Assembly (NCBI GenBank): GCA_963580285.1
Contig: OY757017.1
Location: 17,432,003-17,496,002 of the forward strand
DNA length: 64,000 nt
Reading direction: 5' to 3'
Source of the DNA: Lucinisca nassula
Taxonomy: Eukaryota > Mollusca > Bivalvia > Lucinida > Lucinidae
How positions within the stretch are numbered: the stretch's first letter is position 1; every line of letters begins with the position of its first letter. Both the position numbers and the translations under genes were made by a program. Shown in pieces: positions 51,056 through 61,544 of this stretch. Below the pieces are notes generated by a model. It did not search any database, was not told the origin of the DNA, and worked only from the letters and a program-made list of their open reading frames with translations.

Positions 51056-51521
51056 CATCACAAAAACACGCCTACATAATTTTGACCACCTTAATCCCCA
51101 CTTTAACGCAGTAAAACTGGGTTTTATAGGGACGTTATATTTCTTCTTTCTGCTCAAAAACATAGATTATGGGTACTCGTTAGAACCACCTGGATGAGGC
51201 GGTTCTAACAAGTTCCTTCAATTTATGTTTTTGAGTGAGTGAGTGAGTGTTTGAGGTTTACGCCCCACCAACAGCTAAGGTCATACGGAGACGGGACCTC
51301 GGTTTTAAAGACTCATCCGAAAGTCTGCAGAAGCCTGGGGTCGATCCTGCGACCCCTGGTTTACAAGGCGAGCAGCGTAACCACCACAACACGGAGGCTT
51401 CTCTATCTGTTTTTGAGCAGAAATATGAAAAATATCAGAGGTTTTTTTTTTATCTGAAACTTTTCTATTTTGGTGGTAAAATTTTCAATATATATGAATG
51501 AATAGGCGTGTTTTCGTGATG
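51056..51521 (+). mobile_element. D1 MITE split by SINE P
   Basis: CATCACAAAAACACGCCTAC to ATAGGCGTGTTTTCGTGATG. The hairpin is at about 51160-51229. It is interrupted at 51236-51407. Confidence 0.82.
51236..51407 (-). mobile_element. SINE family P with 10 bp target-site duplication
   Basis: TGTTTTTGAG at 51226-51235 and 51408-51417. Same tRNA-like head as the 23.6 kb copy. Confidence 0.85.
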
Positions 51522-51545
51522 GGTCCCTGCTATGTACTATATTTG

Positions 51546-51690
51546 CATTATTTGCTGGCTCCCAGTTTGCACATTGTCAATATTGGAAAAACAGGTAACC
51601 AGACCCCCCTGACCTTTCAAGGTCAGGGGGGTCTGGTTACCTGTTTTTCCAACAATGATAACCTTCAGACTAGGAACCAGCAGATAATGC
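51546..51690. mobile_element. Long perfect-core palindrome (foldback MITE)
   Basis: The core from about 51583 to 51653 is an essentially perfect palindrome (AACAGGTAACCAGACCCCCC / GGGGGGTCTGGTTACCTGTT). Outer arms GCATTATTTGCTGG and CCAGCAGATAATGC extend it to 145 bp with mismatches. Confidence 0.8.
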
Positions 51691-51786
51691 AAATAAGGTG
51701 AATGTTTCTTGTGATTAGCGACGGTCACTAAATTGTGACTAAAAAAAGATCGAGCTGTGTTTGGTTAGAGGAAACGACGTCACTTA

Positions 51787-52310
51787 GGGGATAACTGTAC
51801 TGAAATTGTCATTTGGGGAGGTAAATCGGAGGTTTTACGGTCGGAAATTTCGTTTTACGGCGACGCGTTAGCGGAGCCGTAAAACGTAATTTGCGACCGT
51901 AAAACCGACGATTTACCTCCCCAAATGAATTCATTGGGCGATAGGGCTTGAGATGTCATTTCATCTCAATGTCGGGTAAAAGTCCCACAAAATAGGAAGC
52001 AACGTCTCCAAAATGACCTTTACAGTGTTGACGGGGACGTTAAACCTCAAATCAACCAACCAACCTCCCCAAATGACAATTTTCAATACAGTTATCCCCA
52101 TTCTAATGCACTTTTTTGGTTGTTAAGCTAACAATTGTACTATTTTGCCCAAGGCGGCAAGCGCAGTGAGCTGCGTAAAACCAAATGCCAGCCAATGAAA
52201 AGCGACGTTACGTGATGACGTCGGGTTTCCGACAGTATATCGCAGAATATACTGTCGCAAATTTTTGCGACGTTATCCAATCAGACGTCGCGTTACATAC
52301 GTAAGTGCAT
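51787..52310 (+). mobile_element. Element F (hairpin plus body) split by a SINE A
   Basis: Hairpin arms GGGGATAACTGTACTGAAAT and TTTTCAATACAGTTATCCCC, inner TTTACGGTCG…CGACCGTAAA, tip GACGCGTTAGCGGAGCC. The body from 52094 has GATGACGTCGGG, a CCAATCAGACGTCGCG stretch, and ends GTAAGTGCATTAGAAT. The start of a second copy lies at 63973-64000. Confidence 0.7.
51929..52062 (-). mobile_element. SINE-like family A, truncated, with 14 bp target-site duplication
   Basis: ACCTCCCCAAATGA at 51915-51928 and 52063-52076. Only the tail-side 134 bp inserted, which shows 5' truncation on insertion and that the tail end leads retroposition. Confidence 0.9.
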
Positions 52311-52782
52311 TAGAATTTAGTTTCTACGGTTCGACCAAAGTGGTAAGGATGGTTCGACCGTGGTTGACTGGTTACCAGTTTTCTCTAAAGCACTGTAGAA
52401 TACTAGAACAAGTAATTTGTTTCGTAGGCATTGGTTGGTTTGTTATATTTACACGGGGTGGGGGAGGGTGGGGGTGCACTAAAAGTAACAACAACCAAAC
52501 TAAACTGAAGATAATCGAACTTCCTGCATATGCAGTTAACCCACATATGCCTAGCGTCCATGCAAACAACCTAGACTCAGATCAGATGCCGCAGAACGCG
52601 GTATCTGATCTGGGTCTACTCTGTTTGCTTAAAGTACACCCATGTTTGTAAACAAAAACAAAGCCACACCCCTAAAATTCGAGATGGACCACTTCAGACT
52701 AATCAGGTTGAAGATTCCATTGTCATATATGTTTTAACTCAAGCTATTCATAATATCTCGTAAACATATTTTATATTAAAAT
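52311..52782. other. L-type hairpin within unassigned sequence
   Basis: At 52563-52628: CAAACAACCTAGACTCAGAT CAGATGCCGC…GCGGTATCTGATCTGGGTCT. Remainder unassigned. Confidence 0.5.
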
Positions 52783-53034
52783 ATCATATGACGTCGCGTC
52801 TGAGAGTGTAATAACGCCATGTAATATTTTCGATAATCCACTAGTGGATTAAATATGAAAATTAGCTAGATACGTCCCGTAACGTTACATGTACGACGTC
52901 CTTAACGACGTTGCGTTTACTAACAGCGTAGTATTGACATTTTTTGTTATTCCGCAAAGCCTCGCATTTTATCCCTTTTCCTCAACTCGTTTAATAAATT
53001 CAATAATACATGAACACTCATGTAAGATCCTCTA
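52783..53034 (-). mobile_element. Element G, reverse, lacking one hairpin arm
   Basis: The body is complete from ATCATATGACGTCGCGTCTG. Only the outer arm (GCCTCGCATTTTATCCCTTT… ) to GTAAGATCCTCTA remains. Confidence 0.75.
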
Positions 53035-53395
53035 TAAAATACATTTTCGTAGTCGTAAAGGATGGTGGTTGCTTGAGGACTCTGCCGTTGACCCACCTGC
53101 TGTTGTCAGCCACTGTCGGGGGCGACTTCACTAAGCACTGGTAACCCGCTTAGAGGGACTAAATCTGTCAAGTAACTGTGGAGATAACTGGCTGGCCCGA
53201 CATGATCTTAGCTGTTTACAGGGCCATAAAATCTCAACACACTTCGACCTAATTGATTTTGGCTGTTTTTTAGTTTATTCTTCATCTTATTCCTCTTTTT
53301 GTTTGTTTCAGAACCTTTTGACCCTTAACATGCCAATCACAACAATAGCCGTCTGCCTTGTTGTCTGCTGGTTACAAGTACATGTACTTTAAAAC
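53035..53395. other. No recognised gene
   Basis: Unassigned. A segment near 53130-53165 (CACTGGTAACCCGCTTAGAG) is faintly like family A. Confidence 0.35.
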
Positions 53396-53678
53396 CTATT
53401 ACGATAACACGCCCGTGCGTCATAGTGCAAATTTTTACATCTCCATAACGGTCAATTTTCTGATGAAAATGTGTGATATTATTCTTATTCATACTCAAAA
53501 CATAGGTTGTGGGTGCTCGTTAGAACCGCCTCATTGAGGCGGTTCTAACGAGTACCCACAACCTATGTCTAGGAGCAGAAATAAGGAAAATAATGTATAC
53601 CCCCATTAACCCCGGTTTCTCTATTTAAAGTGGGGTGTAAGGGGGTGTTCATTTCAGGAACTTGTTAGTGTGATGCAT
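53396..53678 (-). mobile_element. D2 MITE, complete
   Basis: ATTACGATAACACGCCCGTG to CAGGAACTTGTTAGTGTGAT. Perfect hairpin at about 53500-53571. Confidence 0.82.
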
Positions 53679-53683
53679 TGTTG

Positions 53684-54000
53684 CAAACAGTGTGGACTCA
53701 GATTAGACTGCCCATTAGAGCAGTCAGGTATAGGTCCACACTGTTTGCCTGAATGGAAAATATGTTTTAAATGTTTGCCACAAGATGCAGCAGACGACAT
53801 AAACAGACGACATAAACAGACGACCGTTTATGATGCAGATACATTAAGCTGCCAAGAAACACTACATATGAAAATGTCGTCTGCTTATGTCGTCTGCTGA
53901 ATCTGCTTGAAAACTTTTTAGAAATATTTTTACACACAGGCAAACAGTAGGGACCCAGATCAGACTGGAGCAGTCTGATCTGCATCCTCACTGTTTGCAA
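53684..54000. mobile_element. Hairpin cluster: two L-type modules around a GTCGTCTGC palindrome
   Basis: L-type hairpins at about 53684-53747 and 53937-53999 flank 53780-53905. There GCAGACGACATAAACAGACG AC faces GTCGTCTGCTTATGTCGTCTGC. Confidence 0.65.
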
Positions 54001-54152
54001 AAATGAATTTTAAAGAAACCGACACACGACAAAGCAGACGGCAATTGTCGTGATTGGCATTTGATGCGTAGACGGAAAAATCCAATATAGACAGTTGCAA
54101 AAATAAAATATAGGCAATCCTAAAAGCTCTGTTTACCACAAGCAGACGGTTC

Positions 54153-54365
54153 TTAACCCTTAATTTGCTGTTCACGACAACCCCTATCTTTGGAAACAGT
54201 GTAGATCCAGATCAGATGGCTTATGCAGAAGCCATCTGATCAGGATCTACACTGTTTGGCATTCGGTTTATGAATTTGTAGCAATAAATTACATCAAGTA
54301 ATTTGATTGGTTGATAGACAGAAATGGGTGTGGCTTAAATGAATATTCAGCAAGATAAGAGTTAA
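54153..54365. mobile_element. Element L, piggyBac-like MITE
   Basis: TTAACCCTTAATTTGCTG to CAGCAAGATAAGAGTTAA (TTAA at both ends), with hairpin GATCAGATGGCTTATGCAGA AGCC inside. 213 bp, the same length as the 20.9 kb copy. Confidence 0.78.
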
Positions 54366-54477
54366 TTTCTAGAGAATATAAAGCCTCACATTACATGCAA
54401 ATCGTCTGCTATGAAATTACATGAAAGACATCTCTAAACGATTCCCACTAAATACCAAACCGTGTCTCCTCTGAAAC

Positions 54478-54885
54478 AAATCAAAGCACTGAGAGCACTG
54501 GTGGGTCGATTGTCTCCGAGTGTAGATTTGGAACGAGAACATTTAACCCTTAAATTCCTGTGCTGTAAGCAAACCATTTAGACCCTGATCAGACGCTGCG
54601 TTTTTTGGGATGGCTCACCCTTAAATTCGTGTACTGTATGCAAACAGTGTAGACCATGATCAGACGCCGCATTCTGCGGCGTCTGATCTGGGTCTACACT
54701 GTTTGCAAAGCCCAAACCATGATTCCAGCCCAGATTTTACAGATAACCCTCATACGCAACACGCTGAATTAACTCTACTATTTTCTATAAATAAGTTATA
54801 TTGATTTCGATAGTCACGTGGACAACAGCACGAATTCAGTTTCTGTCCTTTATAACATTGGGTCGATTGTAGACCAATCGACCCA
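54478..54885 (-). mobile_element. Element K, reverse copy
   Basis: AAAGCACTGAGAGCACTGGT GGGTCGATTG … L-type hairpin at 54640-54708 (tip GCCGCATTCTGCGGC) … GTCGATTGTAGACCAATCGA CCC. Confidence 0.7.
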
Positions 54886-54944
54886 AAAATGTCGTCTGCT
54901 CCAGATCCTTTCTGACCTATTCATCTTAATGGCTACTATTTTCA

Positions 54945-55138
54945 TGGACCATCTTTATTTCTGCTCCAAGACATAGGTTGTTGGTACTCGTTAGAACCGC
55001 CTCCATGAGGCGGTTCTAACGAGCACCTACAACCTCTGTTTGCAGCATATTAATGGGAAATATTAATATTTTCATCGGAACATCTCTTGTTCTACTGGAA
55101 AAACGCCATAATAGTACACTGCTGTGTATCGTAATGTC
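54945..55138 (+). mobile_element. D2 MITE, left end missing
   Basis: Hairpin at about 54972-55036 with tip CTCCATGAG. It ends CTGTGTATCGTAATG. Confidence 0.7.
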
Positions 55139-55149
55139 ATGAAATTCAA

Positions 55150-55913
55150 TTAAGAAATTATTTTTTTTTTATTTTTTCTGCTGTTCATGAAAGTATGAAC
55201 GCATTGGGTCGGATGCCAAGTAAATGAACCACGAAGGGGTTAATGTAAATTTAGCTAGTGACCCGTTGTCGTTCATACTTTCATGAAAAAGCAGAAAAAA
55301 TAAGTTTATCTTTTATATTTACATTCTTTGTCCCTCATCACTGGGCGAAAAATGCTTATCGGGCAAACATAAAAAGCTGAAAAACATTTACACACTGTTT
55401 TTCTACAAATAACGGAAAAGCGTTGACGTTACCAACGCCCGTAGAGAACCATGTTTTAGACTGACGTCATTTGACGTCACTGAAGTATGGAAGTATGAGC
55501 TACATTGTTTCAATAGAGGATCTTACATGAGTGTTCCTGTATTATTGAATTTATTAAACGAGTTGAGGAAACGGGATAAAATGCGAGACTATGCCGAGCA
55601 TTTTTTATATTTTCTCCTCAACGAGTTTAATAAATTCAATAATACATGAGCACGAATACAAGATTCTATTTATCATATGACATTTAAAACGCATTTTAAT
55701 CACGATTGTTTACAAAAATGTCAATATTCCGGCGTTTGTAAACGCGACGTCGTTAAGGACGTCGAACATGTAATGTTACGGGATGTATCTATTTAATTTG
55801 CATATTTAATCCACCAGTGGATTATCGAAAATATTACATGGAGTTATTACACGCTCAGACGCGACGTCATATGATAAATAGGTTTACATTAGACTTGACA
55901 CTGGAAATGTAAA
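55150..55913 (-). mobile_element. Element I, reverse, split by element G
   Basis: TTAAGAAATTATTTT, then the hairpin (arms TTTTTTCTGCTGTTCATGAA and the reverse), a body with two exact TGACGTCA sites near 55463 and 55474, then a break at 55512. It resumes at 55880 and ends GGAAATGTAAAT. Confidence 0.75.
55514..55879 (+). mobile_element. Element G inserted in element I
   Basis: GAGGATCTTACATGAG … CATATGATAAA with TA on each side (a possible TA duplication). The hairpin tip is GCGAGACTATGCCGAGC. The two halves of element I resume in register. Confidence 0.8.
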
Positions 55914-55916
55914 TAT

Positions 55917-56440
55917 TGTATAATGGGTAGTCGAAGTAAAACAAAGATCAGGAATTGATACAATTAACTTACTCCATCCATAAAAGACACCAAAGGGAAA
56001 GAAATACAAACATTAAGCGACCAGACCATAATGGAAACCTAAACATAGGAAGGCCATATGGACAGTTACTTTCCCACAAAATGGCCATATGGCCATCCAA
56101 AATAAAAAGACACAAGTGATACACACAGTAAGTAACAAACAACAACATAAATAAATCGCCACAGAAGAGCCGCCTTGGAACGGTCAGTGGAAGATTTCCA
56201 CTGGGGGGCTTAAATCGATTTTACGTGGCCACAATCCTCGCCCTTACTTCCGTCGCGATTTAGACAAATAATTTGTTCAGTCCGCATGAAGGCCTCCTAA
56301 CTTATCAGTGCAACATCTCCGTGAACACAGAAATCAAAGAACCACAGAGGTGAGACAACGGTGAGGACTCGACAGCAAGAAACCACTGAAATGCTGGAGC
56401 AAAAGAAAACCAACAGTTAGACTCCGATGAGCCGAAGTCG
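55917..56440 (-). mobile_element. Family M tail, reverse, nearly complete
   Basis: AAAGATCAGGAATTGATACA to ATGCTGGAGCAAAAGAAAAC CAACAGTTAGACTCC. It closely matches 61003-61500. Confidence 0.78.
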
Positions 56441-57030
56441 AAGAACATATTTCTTTCAGCTTACTGCCACGAGCATTCGGATGAGACGGAGTGGGATTAT
56501 TTATATTCCCGCATTGCATTTCATTCCATTATATCGCATGCCTTTCGCAGAAAAACAAGATGAAGATCAGATCGTAGAGAACGTAACAAAATAATCAAAC
56601 ACAGCGTGCTTGTCTGTAAGGGCATTGTGGGTTAACCCTTTCCAAAAGGTGTCTTTCAAACAGGCTCACATCGAGCCCTCTTCACAACATCTACACTATG
56701 TGCCAATTTGTTATCTATATATTGAGTAGAAACCCTTTTTGAAAATGCCAGGAAGAAACATTCTAGTTCTGAAACTCAAGGCATTTCTCAAGCGTGTTAT
56801 AATTTTTTATTTTAGATTAAAAGCATGGCGGTTTATGAGTTCTCGTGCATCACGTTACTCAGCGAGACATTAGAAAAGTGAGACTTCATTAATGATTTCA
56901 AAGCGAAACTAAAATTCAATCGGAATTGGAAGCAGGAAATGCATCTATAAAAAGACCTTTTTCTAATAGCTATGCTTCTTTATGCGACTTCTCCATGACT
57001 GCCTGCTGACATTACCCATATATGCCCCCA
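56441..57030. other. No recognised gene
   Basis: Unassigned. Confidence 0.4.
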
Positions 57031-57033
57031 GTA

Positions 57034-57126
57034 AGCATTCTACATAAATCTACAGCGGGCCGTTAGCGGCCCGTCAGTGTAGCTGACGGGCCGCTAACGG
57101 CCCGCTGTAGATTTATGTAGAATGCT
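57034..57126. repeat. 93 bp perfect palindrome
   Basis: 44 bp arms with no mismatch (AGCATTCTACATAAATCTAC … GTAGATTTATGTAGAATGCT) around a 5-nt loop TGTAG. The inner arm GGGCCGTTAGCGGCCC is itself palindromic. It sits in DNA repeating GCCCGCTAACGG-like words. Confidence 0.92.
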
Positions 57127-57159
57127 AGCAGGGCCTAGCGGCCCATTTTGGGGACATAG

Positions 57160-57230
57160 GAAAACAGTAATGACCCAGATCAAACGCCAAAGAATGCGGC
57201 CTCGGCTCTGAGGCTACACAGTTTGCTTAT
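57160..57230. repeat. L-type hairpin, decayed
   Basis: AAACAGTAATGACCCAGATC … GGCTCTGAGGCTACACAGTT. Confidence 0.5.
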
Positions 57231-57511
57231 TAAAGTACGTACATTTTTGTAAATCTTGCCACAAAGGAAACGAAACCATACAGTTGGAAGTGGTCCATCC
57301 AAAACTAATTAATTGGAAGATTCCATCGACAAACATGGGTTAACCCAAATGTGGGTTGCGACAAGGAAAAAGAGTTCTTTGCGCATGTGCACTCCGCGGA
57401 GACTCTAAACAGACTGCATATCCACTCAAGTATTGTACAGCCACTTGTGTATACGAAAGCACGCCGATAAACCCCGGTAATTTTGACCTTCTTAAATCTC
57501 ACTTTTTATCG

Positions 57512-57810
57512 GCCCCCGCCAATCGGGGCTTGAAGAAACATGGGCTGCATGATGCTTTCACGCAGAACTGAAACCGACCCGCACACGAGTACTAGTAAAC
57601 CGCTTAGAGGATCTAAGCCTGCCCAGGAAAAGCGGTGTTGGTCGGCCCGTCCATGCTTATTGGTTTCTTTGGGCGGCAGGGCTTCAGATGTCATTTCATC
57701 TCAATGTCGGGTAAAAAAAGTCCCACACAATTGAAAGTGACGTCTCCAAAATGACCTTTACAGTGTTGACGGGGACGTTAAACCTCAAATCAAACAAACA
57801 AACAAATAAA
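57512..57810 (-). mobile_element. SINE-like family A, full copy
   Basis: GCCCCCGCCAATCGGGGCTT to GACGTTAAACCTCAAATCAA plus (ACAA)n. Confidence 0.87.
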
Positions 57811-57910
57811 CCTCATTTTTATAAACATGTAGTAAAACTGGGGTTTACAGGGGTATGCATTATTTTTCTTATTTGGTTTAAACAATATTTATAAGAATAC
57901 ATTCACATGT

Positions 57911-58191
57911 CATCACGTCAACAAGTCCGTGAAATGAACACCCCCCTAAACCCCACTCTATATAGAGAAAACTGGGGTTTACGGGGGTATACATTATTTT
58001 CCTTATTTCTGCTCCAAGACATAGGTTGTTGGTACTCGTTAGAACCGCCTCAATGAGGCGGTTCTAACGAGCACCCACAACCTATGTTTGCAGTATAAAT
58101 AAGAAAGATATCACAAATTTTCATCAGAAAAGTAGCCATTTTAGATTTGTGGAAAATGCACTATGTCGCACGGGTGTGTTATCGTAATGAT
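57911..58191 (+). mobile_element. D2 MITE, complete, best-preserved
   Basis: CATCACGTCAACAAGTCCGT to GGTGTGTTATCGTAATG. The hairpin 58017-58088 has one mismatch. The TAAACCCCAC/ACTGGGGTTT pair is intact. Confidence 0.88.
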
Positions 58192-58308
58192 ACATCGCAT
58201 AATAGTATATGGTACCGGATTTGATAAAAAGCTAGAAGCTTATATAAATCCTCTCCTAAAATAGAAATAATGGCATAATTTTACATTAGTGTGTTGTAGA
58301 CAAATGAT

Positions 58309-58424
58309 TTGTTTGTTTGATTTGAGGTTTAACGTCCCCGTCAACACTGTAAAGGTCATTTTGGAGACGTTGCTTCCAATTTTGTGGGACTTTTACCCGA
58401 CATTGAGATGAAATGACATCTTAA
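58309..58424 (+). mobile_element. SINE-like family A, truncated
   Basis: TTGTTTGATTTGAGGTTTAA to ATTGAGATGAAATGACATCT, followed by (ATA/ATG)n. Confidence 0.8.
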
Positions 58425-58560
58425 GCAATAATAATACTAATAATAATAATGATAATAATAATAGCAATTGCCCGAAGTAGATTGAAAAGGTATGATGATG
58501 ATGGTGTGGTGGTGGTGATAATGATGATGATGATGATAATGATGATGATTATTGTTACGC
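58425..58560. repeat. (AAT)n and (GAT)n microsatellites
   Basis: AATAATAAT and GATGATGATGATAATGATG runs. Poly-Ile/Met frames are artefacts. Confidence 0.9.
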
Positions 58561-58707
58561 AAGGGCATGTCTTCGTTGTTGTCACATATGTTCCGTTTGT
58601 TGACATTTTTACCCTACAAAAGTTATATGTAGCATACCCACAGTTACAGAGTGGATGCTTGTTATTTGAGTATAATTGTGCAGCACGTTGTCAATTAATT
58701 TTTACCA

Positions 58708-58970
58708 GACATTGAGTCCCACAACTGGAAGCAATGTCCCCAAACATTGTGATGAATAGTGTAGAGGGGGACGTTAAATCTCCAATTAAACAAACTATAA
58801 AGTGTGCAAGTCAGACCTCCATGCTCATAAACCCTATTTGGTTTCACTGGGCGGCAGGACTCGAGATGACATTTCATCTCAATGTTTGGTAAAAGTCCCA
58901 CAAATTGGAAAAACGTCTCCAAAATAACCTATATAGTGTAGACGGGCACATTAAAACTCCAATCGAACCA
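58708..58970 (-). mobile_element. Two truncated family A pieces
   Basis: ACATTGAGTCCCACAACTGG…GGGGACGTTAAATCTCCAAT, then CTCCATGCTCATAAACCCTA…GTCTCCAAAATAACCTATAT. Confidence 0.7.
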
Positions 58971-58997
58971 GTTGTGGGACTTTTACCAGACATTGAG

Positions 58998-59298
58998 CCG
59001 CCCCGCCCATAGGGGCTTGAAGAAATATATGGGCTGCACGATGCTTCCACGCAGAGCTGAATCCGGCCCGCACACTAGTACTGGTAAACCGCTTAGAGGA
59101 TCTGAGCCTGTCCAGGAACCGCGGTGCGAGGCGGACCGTCCATGCTTATAAACCCTATTGGTTTCATTGGGCGACAGGGCTTGAGATGTCATTTCATCTC
59201 AATGTCGGGTAAAAGTCCCACAAAATTCGAAGCAACGTCTCCAAAATGACCTTTACAGTGTTGACGGGGACGGTAAACCTCAAATCAAACAAACAAAA
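58998..59298 (-). mobile_element. SINE-like family A, full copy
   Basis: CCGCCCCGCCCATAGGGGCT to GGTAAACCTCAAATCAAACA. It closely matches the 29.2 kb copy in its body. Confidence 0.87.
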
Positions 59299-59299
59299 C

Positions 59300-59640
59300 C
59301 AGACATTGAGATGAAGTGACCTCTCATCCCTTTTATAAAGCAAGGGTTACAGAGATAGGTTGCAAAATTGATTATTAAACTGAAAAAAAAAAATCGAAAC
59401 ATACAAAAGTATCCTAATCATCATATCATTGTAACATCAGAAGCGAATATGGATAAAACTGATACTTTTTTCCCCGATACTTTTTTCCGACCTAAAACTG
59501 TTACTTTTTCCGATACTTTTTTCCTGATACTTTCTTTCCGATTACCGTTGTCCATTGCTTAACACATAAAGTGTAACATTCAGCACAAATATTTTCCTTG
59601 CATACTGATTGAAAGTGAATACAATTTACAGTTTGTGCCA
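59300..59640. other. No gene, short GATACTTTTTTCCGA direct repeats
   Basis: Four imperfect copies of TGATACTTTTTTCCCGAT at about 59458-59545. Confidence 0.6.
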
Positions 59641-59654
59641 CAAGATATGTATTC

Positions 59655-60110
59655 AAGTACATTAAGTGAAACGTTTAGAGTGTATTATAAACTTCTGGAC
59701 ATTGGCAAATAGTTCTTCATTAACTGAAATAGATGCACCGGCTATGCCGTAAAGAATTTCGTTGGTATGGAGATAATTCGATAGATACGTTCTCCTGATT
59801 GCTTCATAGTTGGGACATTGAAAAAAGAGGTGATGTGCACTTTCGAATCCCCACATGACCAAGATGGGCTAGGAACGATGTTTTTCTTGTAAAGATGTGC
59901 ATTTGAGGAACTGCATTCCATTCTGAGTCTAGCGTGTAAGATCTGGCCAATTCGGTACAGTGTTGTTATATTTCGGGGGTTTCGTAAGATGGTTATTTAA
60001 CCTATATTTTAAAGAGGCAACTGATGGTGCGGCCTTAATATCGTCTGGCAGATCGTTCCATGCACGGATTGTTGATGGAATAAATAAATTGTAGAATAAG
60101 TTTGTTCGGG
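59655..60110 (-). pseudogene. 3' end of a non-LTR (LINE) retrotransposon ORF, frameshifted
   Basis: In reverse: RTNLFYNLFIPSTIRAWNDL PDDIKAAPSV, then a frame change into LRMECSSSNAHLYKK with SWSCG, then another into FESAHHLFFQCPNYEAIRRT, ending ANVQKFIIHSKRF. The IPSTIRAWNDLP…FK(K/Y)RL region and the C-x-C…HHLFFQC Zn-binding-like end are typical of the C-terminus of LINE reverse-transcriptase proteins in molluscs. At least two frameshifts make it non-functional. Its RT core is not in the window. Confidence 0.75.
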
Positions 60111-60111
60111 C

Positions 60112-60255
60112 ATGGATATTTTTCTTATTTCTGCTCAAAAACATAGATTGTGGGTACTCGTTAGAACCGCCTCGCCGGTGGTTCTAACGCGTTCCCACAA
60201 TCTATGTTTTGAGCAGAAATATGAAAAATATCATATTTTTTTATCTCAAAAGTTT
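60112..60255 (+). mobile_element. D1 hairpin MITE fragment
   Basis: Hairpin ATAGATTGTGGGTACTCGTT … ACGCGTTCCCACAATCTAT with a collapsed tip (GCCTCGCCGGTGG). Confidence 0.65.
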
Positions 60256-60263
60256 CATTTTTT

Positions 60264-60380
60264 TTTGTTGTTTCCATTTAGGGTCTTTTTATTTCATGTT
60301 TGTGCTTCTTTCCCTTTGGTGTCTCTGTAGGGAGCTGTGGGTTAATTGTATCGATTACTGATCATTGCCTTCACTTCTAG
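60264..60380 (+). mobile_element. Family M tail, 3' end
   Basis: TTTCCATTTAGGGTCTTTTT … GATCATTGCCTTCACTTCTA. Confidence 0.7.
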
Positions 60381-60799
60381 TTAAGAGGGGTGTTCATTTC
60401 ATTAACTTATTACCATGACGGAATACTCTTCGAGGAAAGATTTTTTTTGGCTCCTTCGGGAAATAATTTTGTTTCTCTGGAGTAGCAAATTATTTCCGGA
60501 AGTATATATTTTTTGTCAAAGGGGCTAAGCAGAAAAAAATCAAATTTAAAGTCATTGAGTTCTATCTATTCTCTTTGTTAAAAAAAAAAAAAAAAATGGC
60601 TGGAAATATCATCAAGGGCTGCAGAAATGTTTGTCAAAAAGACCATTTGAAAACTAAATCACCACAGGTTTTGTTCAGTTTCTTAGAAGCGGATATTATC
60701 AAAGTTATTTGTCATTTCGGAATGGCTGAAGCAGTTGTGATTACCAGGCGGGTTGCAAAATTCATTTCCGATGATGTTTGTTGCGACAGAAAACATCAC
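60381..60799. other. D2 scrap and unassigned sequence
   Basis: GAGGGGTGTTCATTTCATTA at 60387 is D2-like. A 92-codon frame at 60575-60853 follows an A-run. It has no recognised domain and ends in a D2 fragment. Confidence 0.35.
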
Positions 60800-61000
60800 A
60801 ATAACACATTCGTGTGCATTGCGCATTCTTTCATATCTCCAAGACGTTTCTGATACAAATGCGAGACATTTTTCTTATTAGTGCTCCAAACACAGGTTGT
60901 GGATGCTCGTTAGAACCGCCTCGATGAGGCGGTTCTAACGAGTACCCACAACCTATGTCTTGTAGCAGAAATAAGCAAAATAATGTATATTCCTGTAAGG
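60800..61000 (-). mobile_element. D2 MITE, one end missing
   Basis: ATAACACATTCGTGTGCATT … perfect hairpin at about 60892-60958 with tip CTCGATGAG … AATAATGTATATTCC. Confidence 0.78.
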
Positions 61001-61002
61001 TG

Positions 61003-61544
61003 GAAGTGGCGGCAATGATCAGGAATCGATACAATCAACCCACAGCTCCCATCAGAGACACCAAAGCGAAAAAACACAAACATGCAACAAAAGACCCTAA
61101 TGGAAACATCAATAGTGGAAAGCCAAAAGGACAGTTACTTTCCCACAAAATGGCCAATAGGCTATCCAAAATAAAATAATATAAGCGACACAAACACCAA
61201 AAGACAAACCATAACAAAAATAAACCGCGACAGAAGAACCGCCTTGGAACGGTCAGCGGAAACGATTTCCACAGGGGGCTTAAATCGGTTTTACGTGGCC
61301 ACAATCTTCACCCTTATTTCCGTCGCGTTTAGGACAAATAATTTGTTCAGTCCGCATGAAGGCCTCCTAACTCATCAGTGCAACATCTCCGTGAACACAA
61401 AAATCAAACAACCACAGAGATGAAACAACGACCAGGACTCGACGGCAAGAAACGACTGAAATGCTGGAGCAAAAGAAAACCAACGGTTAGACTCCGAAGG
61501 ACCCGACCAGAGACAGAGCATTAGGTACCAACCAACATAAGCCT
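61003..61544 (-). mobile_element. Family M 3' tail, complete
   Basis: From AAGTGGCGGCAATGATCAGG to GCCTTTATGTAGG. It is followed without a gap by the family M RT C-terminus, as at 41.6 kb. Confidence 0.82.
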
